From positions 579,378 through 643,377 of the forward strand of contig NZ_LFTY01000002.1 of assembly GCF_001078595.1 (NCBI RefSeq): a DNA stretch of 64,000 nucleotides, read 5' to 3'. The stretch is from Candidatus Rhodobacter oscarellae. Lineage in GTDB: Bacteria > Pseudomonadota > Alphaproteobacteria > Rhodobacterales > Rhodobacteraceae. The translations under genes were made by a program, and so were the position numbers. Under the pieces are notes generated by a model. It was not told the DNA's origin. It ran no database searches and saw only the letters and a program-made list of their open reading frames with translations. Positions 17,406-25,002 of the stretch are shown one piece after another. Position 1 is the stretch's first letter. Every line of letters begins with the position of its first letter.

Positions 17406-19364
17406 ATGATTGCAGAGCTTGGCCATTTCGCCCTCATCCTCGCCTTTGTCGTGGCCATCGTGCAGATGGTGGTGCCCTTTGTGGGCGCGCAAAAGGGCTG
17501 GCGCTCTTGGATGGCGGTGGCAGAGCCCGCCGCCTCGGCGCAGTTCTTCCTGACCTTAGCGAGCTTCGCGGCGCTGACCTACGCCTTTGTGGTCAGCGAT
17601 TTCTCGGTGCGGCTGGTCTGGTCGAACTCGCATACCGACAAACCGATGCTTTACAAGGTGACGGGGGTCTGGGGGAACCACGAGGGCTCTATGCTGCTGT
17701 GGATTCTCATCCTGACGCTGTTTGGGGCCTGCGCGGCCTGGTTCGGGCAGAACCTGCCGGCGACGCTGCGCGCCCGCGTGCTGGCCGTGCAATCCGCCAT
17801 CGCGGTGGCCTTTTTCGCCTTCCTGATCTTCACGTCAAACCCGTTCCTGCGCCTCCCGTTCCCGCCGATGAATGGCCAGGATCTGAACCCGCTCTTGCAG
17901 GATCCGGGGTTGGCCTTTCATCCGCCGTTTCTCTACCTGGGCTATGTGGGCCTAAGCATGTCGTTCAGCTTTGCGGTCGCGGCGCTGATCGAGGGCCGCG
18001 TCGACGCGGCCTGGGGGCGCTGGGTGCGGCCCTGGACGCTGGCGGCCTGGCTATTTCTGACCGTGGGCATCGCGCTGGGGTCCTGGTGGGCCTATTACGA
18101 GCTGGGCTGGGGCGGTTTCTGGTTCTGGGACCCGGTGGAGAACGCCTCGTTCATGCCCTGGCTGATCGCGGCGGCCTTGCTGCACAGCGCCATCGTGGTC
18201 GAGAAACGCGAGGCGCTGAAGGCCTGGACTATCCTGCTGGCGATCCTGGCCTTTGGTTTCTCGCTGATCGGGGCGTTCATCGTGCGCTCGGGCGTGCTGA
18301 CCTCGGTGCATGCCTTCGCCAACGACCCAGAGCGCGGCGCCTACCTGCTAGCGATCACCGGCATCTTCATGGGCGGCGCGCTGACGCTATACGCGGCGCG
18401 CGCGGGCGCCATGGAGTCAAAGGGCGTCTTTTCCATGGTCAGCCGCGAGAGCGCGTTGGTCTTAAACAACATCCTCTTGGCCGTCGCCTGTTTCGTGGTC
18501 TTCGTGGGCACGGTCTGGCCGCTGGTGGCCGAGCTTTTGTGGGACCGCAAGCTGTCGGTCGGGCCGCCGTTCTTTGACGCCGCCTTCACGCCGTTCTTTG
18601 TGGCGCTGGCGGTTGTGCTGCCCGTCGGGGCGCTGCTGCCGTGGAAGCGGGCCAAGATTGGCCGCGTGGCGGCGCAGCTTGGCCCGGTGCTGGCGCTGGC
18701 CATGGCGGCGGGCGGCTTGGTGTGGAGCCTGCAGACCGGTCGTACGATTCTGGCCCCGCTTGGCATGGTGCTGGTGGTCTGGCTGATCGGCGGCGCCGTG
18801 GCAGAGCTCTACCAGCGCGCCGGGAAAGGCGATCTGTCCAGGAAGCTCGCGCGGCTGCGCGGGCTGCCGCGGGCCGATTGGGGCAAGGCGGTCGCGCATT
18901 CCGGCTTTGGCATCACGATCTTCGGCGTGGCCGCGCTGCTGGCCTGGCAGACCGAGGATATCCGCGTCGCACAGGTCGGCGACAGCTACGAGGTCGCGGG
19001 CTATCCGGTGGCGCTGAACGATGTGACCGAAGGGCAGGGGCCGAACTACGCCTATATCCGGGCCGAGATCGAGATGGGCGGCAAGCTGCTCTACCCCGAG
19101 AAACGCGTCTACCCGGTGGCGCAGATGCCCACCACCGAGGCCGCCATCGACAATGGCGTGACGCGCGATCTCTATGTGGTGATCGGCGATCCGCAGCAGG
19201 GCGGCGGCTGGGCCGTGCGGGTCTATGTGAAGCCTTTCGCGAACTGGATCTGGGCGGGCTGCATCATCATGGCTCTGGGCGGCGCGTTGAGCCTCAGCGA
19301 CCGTCGGTTCCGCGTGGCGGCGGGCGCCCGCAAGGCGCCTCAGCAGGGCGTCCCGGCGCAATGA
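17406..19364 (+). CDS. ccmF: cytochrome c heme lyase subunit CcmF
   Basis: A 652-residue polytopic membrane protein starting MIAELGHFALILAFVVAI, the usual CcmF beginning; codons upstream to 17370 are probably not translated. It carries the tryptophan-rich WWD domain (YYELGWGGFWFWDPVENASF, about 228-247), further family text VWGNHEGSMLLW and the PFPPMNGQDLNPLLQDPGLAFHPP region. It works with CcmH to attach heme to apocytochromes c. The stop overlaps the next small gene as ATGA. Confidence 0.97.
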   Translation: MIAELGHFALILAFVVAIVQMVVPFVGAQKGWRSWMAVAEPAASAQFFLTLASFAALTYAFVVSDFSVRLVWSNSHTDKPMLYKVTGVWGNHEGSMLLWILILTLFGACAAWFGQNLPATLRARVLAVQSAIAVAFFAFLIFTSNPFLRLPFPPMNGQDLNPLLQDPGLAFHPPFLYLGYVGLSMSFSFAVAALIEGRVDAAWGRWVRPWTLAAWLFLTVGIALGSWWAYYELGWGGFWFWDPVENASFMPWLIAAALLHSAIVVEKREALKAWTILLAILAFGFSLIGAFIVRSGVLTSVHAFANDPERGAYLLAITGIFMGGALTLYAARAGAMESKGVFSMVSRESALVLNNILLAVACFVVFVGTVWPLVAELLWDRKLSVGPPFFDAAFTPFFVALAVVLPVGALLPWKRAKIGRVAAQLGPVLALAMAAGGLVWSLQTGRTILAPLGMVLVVWLIGGAVAELYQRAGKGDLSRKLARLRGLPRADWGKAVAHSGFGITIFGVAALLAWQTEDIRVAQVGDSYEVAGYPVALNDVTEGQGPNYAYIRAEIEMGGKLLYPEKRVYPVAQMPTTEAAIDNGVTRDLYVVIGDPQQGGGWAVRVYVKPFANWIWAGCIIMALGGALSLSDRRFRVAAGARKAPQQGVPAQ

Positions 19365-19534
19365 GATGCGCGGCCTACCTGCTGTGTTTGATCGCGGCGC
19401 CGCTGGCGGCGAGCGCGCAGAGCCTCCTAGCCGACGCGGCGCTTGAGAGCCGCGCGATTCTGGTGTCACATTACAGCAATTGGGTGCGGTACGAGGAACC
19501 AAAGCGGCAAGAAGAACCGGGAGTGACAGCGTAA
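19361..19534 (+). CDS. 57-residue secreted protein between ccmF and ccmH
   Basis: Starts with an ATG overlapping the ccmF stop (ATGA) and ends with a TAA overlapping the ccmH start (TAATG), so it is translationally coupled on both sides. The product begins MRCAAYLLCLIAAPLAASAQ, a clean Sec signal peptide with an ASAQ cleavage site. A 37-residue periplasmic chain with SHYSNWVRYEEPKRQEEPG follows. No known domain was recognised. Context suggests an accessory role in heme ligation. Confidence 0.7.
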   Translation: MRCAAYLLCLIAAPLAASAQSLLADAALESRAILVSHYSNWVRYEEPKRQEEPGVTA

Positions 19535-19983
19535 TGCTAAAGCGCCTCCTTCTTGTGCTGCTCGTTCTGGCCGGTCCGCTTTGGGCGGTGGAGCCGAGCG
19601 AGATGCTGGATGATCCGGCGCTGGAGGAGCGCGCGCGCGAGCTGTCAAAGGGATTGCGCTGCCTGCTTTGCCGCAATGAAAACATCGACGAATCGAATGC
19701 CGATCTGGCCAAGCGGCTGCGCGTGCTGGTGCGCGAGCGGTTGGTGGCCGGCGACAGCGACCGAGAGGTGATGGACTTCGTGGAATCGCGCTATGGCGAG
19801 TTCGTGCTGCTCAAGCCCACCACCCGCGGCGCCAATATCGTGCTTTGGGTCGCGGGCCCTGCGATGCTGCTCTTGGGGCTGCTGATCAGCTTCGTCTATA
19901 TGCGGCAGCGGGCGTCCGCGCCCGCCAGTGAGGCCCTGAGCGAGGCGGAAGCGGCGCGGCTGCGTGAAATTCTGGACGAATAG
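19534..19983 (+). CDS. ccmH: cytochrome c maturation thiol protein CcmH
   Basis: A 149-residue protein with signal peptide/anchor (MLKRLLLVLLVLAGPLWAVE), the redox motif LRCLLC (Cys43, Cys46) within GLRCLLCRNENIDESNADLA, and a C-terminal membrane helix (VLWVAGPAMLLLGLLISFVY). It reduces apocytochrome c cysteines and hands them to CcmF. The start TAATG overlaps the small upstream gene. An open extension to 19480 exists in the same frame but overlaps that gene. Confidence 0.95.
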   Translation: MLKRLLLVLLVLAGPLWAVEPSEMLDDPALEERARELSKGLRCLLCRNENIDESNADLAKRLRVLVRERLVAGDSDREVMDFVESRYGEFVLLKPTTRGANIVLWVAGPAMLLLGLLISFVYMRQRASAPASEALSEAEAARLREILDE

Positions 19984-20025
19984 CCCCACTTTTTCTTGGT
20001 AGAGTTACAGCCTGATCGGGCTTCG

Positions 20026-20325
20026 TGTGGTTGCCGCCCCAGACTTGATCCGGGGCACCGCCGTGAGGCTCGCACGACATGGGCAGCGGCCGACCTGGAG
20101 GTCGCTCATGCTACCTCGCCGTTTGGCACACGCGCTCTACAAAAACAGTTGTTTCAGGAACTTGCCAGGGTGCAAAAGCGGCCTCCTGGGGGAGGTCGGC
20201 CGCTGCCCAAGGCAAGCTCGGGCGGTTGCATTGTTTGGGTCCCGGAACGTCTGGTGTCGGCAAGCGTCGTCAGGGCGGTGCGTTTGAGGCCAAAGGACCG
20301 CTCCAGGCCAAAAGATCGCCATAAC
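20026..20325 (+). repeat. ~300-bp dispersed repeat, copy 1 (inverted relative to copy at 59955-60250)
   Basis: The gap between ccmH and the paaG-like gene carries an element whose segments match the reverse complement of 59955-60250. It begins with a CCGG-type hairpin (20036-20056). The 14-bp arms GCAGCGGCCGACCT (20083-20096) and AGGTCGGCCGCTGC (20193-20206) enclose a diverged centre. It ends with GGTGTCGGCAAGCG and CAGGGCGGTGCG. No open frame is shared by both copies, so it looks like a non-coding mobile or structural element. Confidence 0.75.
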
Positions 20326-20392
20326 GCCGCGTTCCCCTTTTCCCCGCCGCAGGCGGCGCTATGCTGCGCGGCAAGCACGAGGAGCCCAGCCG

Positions 20393-21169
20393 ATGCATTA
20401 CGAGACAATCGAGGTCACCAACGCCGACGGCGCCGCAACGATCCGGCTGAACCGGCCCGACGTGATGAACGCGCTGAACACGCAGATGCGGGCCGAGCTT
20501 TTGCACGCGGTCAAGGAAAGCGGCAAGAGCGCCCGCGTGGTGGTGCTGACCGGCAAGGGGCGGGCGTTCTGCTCGGGCCAGGATCTGGGCGATCGCGCCA
20601 ACGCCGCGCAGGTGGATCTAGAGCGCACCCTGCGGGACGAATACGAGCCCCTGCTGCGCGCGATCTATGACTGCCCGGTCCCCACGATCAGCGCCGTGAA
20701 CGGGGCCGCCGCCGGGGCGGGGGCCAATATAGCGCTGGCCGCCGATGTGGTGATCGCCTCTGAGAGCGCCAAGTTCCTGCAGGCCTTCGCGCGCATCGGG
20801 CTCATCCCCGACGCGGGCGGCACCTATTGGCTGCCGCGCCAGATGGGGTTCGCAAAGGCCATGGGCGCGGCCCTTTTTGCCGAGCCGATCACCGCGCGAC
20901 AGGCCGAGGCCTGGGGCATGATCTGGGAGGCCATCCCCGACGCCGAGTTCGAGGCGCATTGGCAGGCCCGCGCCGCGGCGCTCGCCCATGGCCCCACCGT
21001 GGCCTATGCCAGCGCCAAGCAGGCGATTCGCGGGACCTATGGCAACTCGCTGGACGAGCAGCTTGAGCTTGAGGCCAAGTTGCAGGGGCAATGCGGCAAG
21101 ACGCGTGACTTCAAAGAGGGCGTGACGGCGTTTCTGGACAAGCGCGCGCCCAGCTATGAGGGCCGCTGA
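20393..21169 (+). CDS. enoyl-CoA hydratase/isomerase family protein, PaaG-like
   Basis: A 258-residue crotonase-fold protein. Visible are RAFCSGQDLGDR (oxyanion-hole strand, about 60-71), VNGAAAGAGANIALAADVVI (about 102-121) and ARIGLIPDAGGTYWLPR (about 133-149). The Asp of IPDAGG matches the catalytic acid of PaaG isomerases in phenylacetyl-CoA breakdown. No other paa gene is adjacent, so it may instead serve general beta-oxidation. GAGGAG lies 9 nt before the ATG. Confidence 0.88.
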   Translation: MHYETIEVTNADGAATIRLNRPDVMNALNTQMRAELLHAVKESGKSARVVVLTGKGRAFCSGQDLGDRANAAQVDLERTLRDEYEPLLRAIYDCPVPTISAVNGAAAGAGANIALAADVVIASESAKFLQAFARIGLIPDAGGTYWLPRQMGFAKAMGAALFAEPITARQAEAWGMIWEAIPDAEFEAHWQARAAALAHGPTVAYASAKQAIRGTYGNSLDEQLELEAKLQGQCGKTRDFKEGVTAFLDKRAPSYEGR

Positions 21170-21398
21170 GTTCGCTTGGCGCCCAACTCTTGCGCAAACC
21201 GCCCGCTTGGGGCGCCCTTCTTGCTGAACAGTTCCGCCGTGATCGGCGGAATGTTTCCAGGCGCGCGACAATAGCCGGAAATATTCAACAAAATCGGTGA
21301 GTTTCAGCCGCGGCGGCCCGCGCCTGGGTTCCGCCGGGCCGCGATATCTGTGATACTGCTCCAAGTTCATTTTAAGTCTACGTTTTCTGGGTGGTGCA

Positions 21399-22451
21399 AT
21401 GGTCCTTCGTGCTTTCGGAGCCTTCGACAACGAAGCTTTCACCGTTACCGGCGATTCGCCTTTCCTGCCGTCGGGCAGCCCCATCATCAACAACTCCAGC
21501 ACGCCGATTGGGACGATCTTCCAGTATTCCGACGGTTTCCCGGTCCGCAATATCGTCCTTAATGACACGTCAGACACGCCCGACATCTTCAACGACGACG
21601 AAGAGGACGAGCATGTCATCACCGACGGCAAGGATCTGGTCGCCAACGGGGCAGAGGTGGAATCCGAAAGCTACCACTTCCTGCGCCCGCTGGACGCCAA
21701 TGGCGACCCGTTCGGGCCGCGGATCACGGTGACGGTCTTTTCGCAGAACGGGCAGACCTCGAACATCTGGGGGATGTCGACCGACACGCCGCTGATCGAC
21801 GGGGCGAAATACGTCAAGGTCGGCGGTTCCAACAACGGCGACTCGCTTTATGACAGCTTCATCCCTTGCTTCACCGCGGGCACCCTGATCGCGACCGCGC
21901 AGGGCGAGAGACCCGTTGAGGAGCTGCGCGAGGGCGACCGCTTGGTCACCCGCGACAATGGCTACCAAGAGCTGCGCTGGATCGGCACCTGCATTGTGGG
22001 CGCCGCCGCGCAGCGGCGCGACCGCCACAAGCGCCCCATCGTGATCCGCAAGGACGCGCTGGGGCCCGGTCAGCCGCATCGCGACATGCCGGTCTCGCCC
22101 AACCATCGGATGCTGCTGACCTCGCCCGAACTGGGGCTGCTTTACTCTGAGAACGAGGTTTTCGCCGCCGCCAAGGACCTTTTGAAGCAGCGCGGCATCG
22201 GGCGCCAGAAGCCGGCCCAGGTGACCTATGTGCATCTTCTATTCGACCGCCACGAGGCGATTCTGTCGAACGGCGTCTGGTCCGAAAGCTTCCTGCCCGG
22301 CGACTACACGCTTGGCTCTTTGGAGTTCGCGCAGCACCAAGAGATCCTGAGCCTGTTCCCAGAGCTGGGCACCGATGCGCCGAAGGTCGACGGCTTTGCG
22401 CCCGCCCGGCGCATCCTAAAGCGCCATGAGGTGCGCGCGATCGGCAAGTAG
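21399..22451 (+). CDS. Hint-domain (hedgehog/intein-like) protein
   Basis: A 350-residue protein. The N-terminal 150 residues are Asp/Asn rich (NDTSDTPDIFNDDEEDEH) without signal peptide, possibly a calcium-binding surface domain. A Hint domain starts at Cys157: CFTAGTLIATAQGERPVEEL, then GDRLVTRDNGYQELRWIG, and later PVSPNHRMLLTS and YVHLLFDRHEAILSNGVWSE. This Hint_2 form is common in Roseobacter secreted RTX-like proteins, where Cys at the domain start could support self-cleavage. There is no C-extein beyond the domain. It is convergent with yceD. Confidence 0.85.
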   Translation: MVLRAFGAFDNEAFTVTGDSPFLPSGSPIINNSSTPIGTIFQYSDGFPVRNIVLNDTSDTPDIFNDDEEDEHVITDGKDLVANGAEVESESYHFLRPLDANGDPFGPRITVTVFSQNGQTSNIWGMSTDTPLIDGAKYVKVGGSNNGDSLYDSFIPCFTAGTLIATAQGERPVEELREGDRLVTRDNGYQELRWIGTCIVGAAAQRRDRHKRPIVIRKDALGPGQPHRDMPVSPNHRMLLTSPELGLLYSENEVFAAAKDLLKQRGIGRQKPAQVTYVHLLFDRHEAILSNGVWSESFLPGDYTLGSLEFAQHQEILSLFPELGTDAPKVDGFAPARRILKRHEVRAIGK

Positions 22452-22490
22452 CGCGGCCCCGCGGCGGGCCAGCCGCGCGCGCGAAAGCGC

Positions 22491-23060
22491 TTAGCCCGTG
22501 CCGTCCTGCAGTTTATCCCGCAGACCCGCCAGGCCCGCAAAGGGCTTGGCCGCCTCGTCGCTGAGGGGCTCGGTGCCGGGGGCGGCGAAGTTTGTGTCTT
22601 CCAATTCGGCGGCGTCCTTGCGGGGATAGTCCGGGGCGGCGATGGCAAGGGCCTCGTGCAGCAGGGCCAAAAGGTCCAGCTCGGCCGGGATCGGCTCGAC
22701 CGTGTCGTCCTGCGGCATCTCGATCTCTTCGGCGTCGGAGGACAGTTCAGGCAGCTCGGCCACATAGAGCCGCTCGACGGGCGTGTCGATGCGGGTGACC
22801 ACCGGTTCCAGCGTGATCACGCAATCCTGCACCACGGTGGCGCCGAGCTGCGCCGCAAGCTGCCAGTCGCGCTTGCCGGAGGGGCGCAGCGCGCCCTCAA
22901 ACCGCAGCTTGCGCAGCCCGCGAAACCCCAAAGCCGTCGCGATTTGGGCGCGCGCCTCGGGCTCTGGCAGCAGCGCGAACGTCCTTGCCTGGCCCGGCGC
23001 CAGGTCGCCCATCCGCCACACGTGATCGCTATCTGGCGTTATGCCCATCGCGCGTTCCAT
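22491..23060 (-). CDS. YceD (DUF177) family protein
   Basis: A 189-residue acidic protein with the YceD core: LRKLRFEGALRPSGKRDWQL, the Cys-containing strand LGATVVQDCVITLEPVVTRI, and an acidic LSSDAEEIEMPQDDTVEPI. YceD proteins are linked to 23S rRNA maturation and usually precede rpmF; no rpmF lies downstream here. It is divergent from bamE, a stable Rhodobacterales arrangement, with the shared promoter region at 23061-23130. Confidence 0.88.
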   Translation of the reverse strand: MERAMGITPDSDHVWRMGDLAPGQARTFALLPEPEARAQIATALGFRGLRKLRFEGALRPSGKRDWQLAAQLGATVVQDCVITLEPVVTRIDTPVERLYVAELPELSSDAEEIEMPQDDTVEPIPAELDLLALLHEALAIAAPDYPRKDAAELEDTNFAAPGTEPLSDEAAKPFAGLAGLRDKLQDGTG

Positions 23061-23130
23061 TCTTGATCAAAGCTCGCCTCTTATGTAAGCCGGTTGGAGA
23101 GTAGAGCCAAGCCATGGCAAGAGGGGTGGC

Positions 23131-23586
23131 ATGGGGAAACCCTTGAGAGTGTTGAGACTGTTGGGCGCGGCGATCGTTTTGGCCGCCGTGGCATCCTGCA
23201 GCAACATCGACCGCAAGCATGGCTACGTGCCGGAGGACACCGACCTAGAACAGATCGTCGTCGGCGTGGACAGCAAGGACACCGTGGCCGAGCTGGTGGG
23301 CACCCCCACCGCAAGCGGCGTGCTGGACACCAGCGGCTGGTACTACGTGGCCTCGAAGTTTCGCGTCTATGGTATCCGCGAGCAGCGCGAGGTGGACCGC
23401 CAGGTCGTGGCGATCTCCTTCGCCGAGGATGGCACGGTCGAGAATGTCGAGCGCTTTGGGCTGGAGGATGGCAACGTGATCGCCATCTCGCGGCGCGTGA
23501 CCGATAGCAACATCAAGGGCGTCGGGTTCCTGCGGCAGCTCTTTGGCAGCATCGGCAACTTTGCCGCGGATCAGTTGGTCAACTAA
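23131..23586 (+). CDS. bamE: outer membrane assembly lipoprotein BamE
   Basis: A 151-residue SmpA/OmlA-family lipoprotein. The signal peptide ends in the lipobox VASC (about Cys23), followed by HGYVPEDTDLEQIVVGVDSK (usual BamE start), VAELVGTPTASGVLDTSGWYYVAS and a C-terminal VGFLRQLFGSIGNF. It is a part of the beta-barrel assembly complex at the inner face of the outer membrane. GAGGGGTGG precedes the ATG. Confidence 0.93.
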   Translation: MGKPLRVLRLLGAAIVLAAVASCSNIDRKHGYVPEDTDLEQIVVGVDSKDTVAELVGTPTASGVLDTSGWYYVASKFRVYGIREQREVDRQVVAISFAEDGTVENVERFGLEDGNVIAISRRVTDSNIKGVGFLRQLFGSIGNFAADQLVN

Positions 23587-23613
23587 GTCATCTTTCGCCG
23601 GGCGCGACGCCGA

Positions 23614-24027
23614 TTAATCCGCGTCGCTCTCGCTCTCGCTCTCGGGTTCGAACTTCAGCGCTACGCCGTTGACGCAATAGCGCATGCCTGTGGGCTGCGG
23701 CCCGTCCGGGAAGACATGGCCCAGATGCGCGTCGCAGCGGTTGCAATGCACCTCGGTGCGGCGCATGAACCAGGAGTTATCCGTCTGCACGCCCACCGTC
23801 TCGCTGTCCTTGGGCTGGTAGAAGGACGGCCAGCCGGAGCCGGAATCGTACTTATGCGCCTTGTCAAAAAGCGGCGCCCCGCAGCAGGTACAGTTGAACG
23901 TGCCGGGCCCCTCGGGGAAGTCCTCATGCGAGAAGGCGCGTTCGGTCCCGTGCTTGCGTGCGACCTTGTATTCCAGATCGCTCAGCTCCGCGCGCCAATC
24001 CGCGTCCGACTTCACCACCTTTTCCAT
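23614..24027 (-). CDS. msrB: peptide-methionine (R)-S-oxide reductase
   Basis: A 137-residue MsrB with two zinc CxxC pairs (NCTCCGAP near 50 and HCNRCDAH near 95), the substrate stretch YDSGSGWPSFYQP, and the catalytic Cys in MRYCVNGVAL near 118. It reduces methionine-R-sulfoxide in proteins. The acidic tail (ESESESD) is unusual but short. No signal peptide, so it is cytosolic. Convergent with bamE. Confidence 0.95.
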   Translation of the reverse strand: MEKVVKSDADWRAELSDLEYKVARKHGTERAFSHEDFPEGPGTFNCTCCGAPLFDKAHKYDSGSGWPSFYQPKDSETVGVQTDNSWFMRRTEVHCNRCDAHLGHVFPDGPQPTGMRYCVNGVALKFEPESESESDAD

Positions 24028-24117
24028 GTCCCGCCTCCCTCTTTGTCAGCACGCTGTCATATATAATATGCTAGGCGTAGAAGGTAAGGGTGGGCGCGTT
24101 GAAAGGGCGAGGCGCGG

Positions 24118-24864
24118 ATGTTGCGGTTGCAAAAGGGCCAATACGTGGCACGCTCGGCTCAGACCGAGGCCGACATCGCCGCAGCGCAGGCGCTGCGCTA
24201 CCGCGCCTTTCGCGCCGAGGACGGCGAGGCGGGGCGCGACAGCGACCGTTTTGACGCGCTCTGCACCCATATCCTGGTCGAGCGCGCAAGGGACGCGAAA
24301 CTGGTGTGCTGCTTTCGGCTGCTGCCGCTCTCGGATGGCACAGAGATCACGCGCAGCTACGCCGCTCAGTATTACGACCTCTCGGCCCTGGCGGGGTATC
24401 GCGGCAAGATGGTCGAGATGGGCCGGTTCTGCATAGATCCTGATTTCGCCGTCGACCCTGACATCCTGCGCGTCGCCTGGGGCGCGATGACGCAATTCGT
24501 CGATGACGAGGGGGTGGAGATGCTGTTTGGCTGCGCGTCCTTCGCGGGCACCGTGACCGACAGCTACCAAGACGCCTTTGCGATGCTGCGCGAGCGCCAC
24601 CTGGCGCCCAGCCGCTGGCTGCCGCGGGTGAAGGCGCCGGACGTGTTCCGCTTTGCGCGCCGCTTAGTGGGGCGCCGCCCCGACGCCAAGCGCGCGATGC
24701 TGACCATGCCGCCGCTCTTGCGGACCTACCTTCTGATGGGCGGCTGGGTCAGCGACCACGCGGTGGTCGACCGCGACCTGAACACGCTGCATGTGTTCAC
24801 CGGGCTGGAGATCTCGGCGATCCCGCCCACCCGCGCCCGGCTGCTGCGCGGCGTGGCCGGGTAG
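24118..24864 (+). CDS. olsB: L-ornithine N(alpha)-acyltransferase, OlsB-like
   Basis: A 248-residue GNAT-fold acyltransferase of the OlsB family: EADIAAAQALRYRAFRAEDG at about 18-37, VEMGRFCIDPDF near 100, GCASFAGTVTDSYQDAFAML near 141-160 and LLRTYLLMGGWVSDHAVVDR near 200. It forms lyso-ornithine lipid from 3-hydroxyacyl-ACP. OlsA is commonly adjacent in relatives but is not here; the PlsC-like gene at 12.1 kb is one possible partner. Confidence 0.9.
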   Translation: MLRLQKGQYVARSAQTEADIAAAQALRYRAFRAEDGEAGRDSDRFDALCTHILVERARDAKLVCCFRLLPLSDGTEITRSYAAQYYDLSALAGYRGKMVEMGRFCIDPDFAVDPDILRVAWGAMTQFVDDEGVEMLFGCASFAGTVTDSYQDAFAMLRERHLAPSRWLPRVKAPDVFRFARRLVGRRPDAKRAMLTMPPLLRTYLLMGGWVSDHAVVDRDLNTLHVFTGLEISAIPPTRARLLRGVAG

Positions 24865-24901
24865 AGCGCTGTTAAAATGAGTGCCTTCGGCACGCTCTTT
24901 T
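24863..24901 (+). terminator. terminator after olsB
   Basis: Outer arms AGAGCG/CGCTCT and inner arms GTGCC/GGCAC around a TTC loop form a branched hairpin ending in TTTT, right after the olsB stop codon. The internal asymmetric loop makes it moderate. Confidence 0.5.
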
Positions 24902-25002
24902 AGCCCGTACTCGGCTCCGCCTGCGTGCGGGCGATTGGCATCCAGAACCCGCCGGGCACGCCCTGCATTGACCTTCCATAAGCGCGCAGGTAGGCGCGGG
25001 GT

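Noticed and set aside
19996-20670. 224-codon plus-strand frame across the ccmH-paaG gap
   Set aside because: It runs through the dispersed repeat and into the paaG-like gene in another frame; copy 2 of the repeat does not keep it open in equivalent form.
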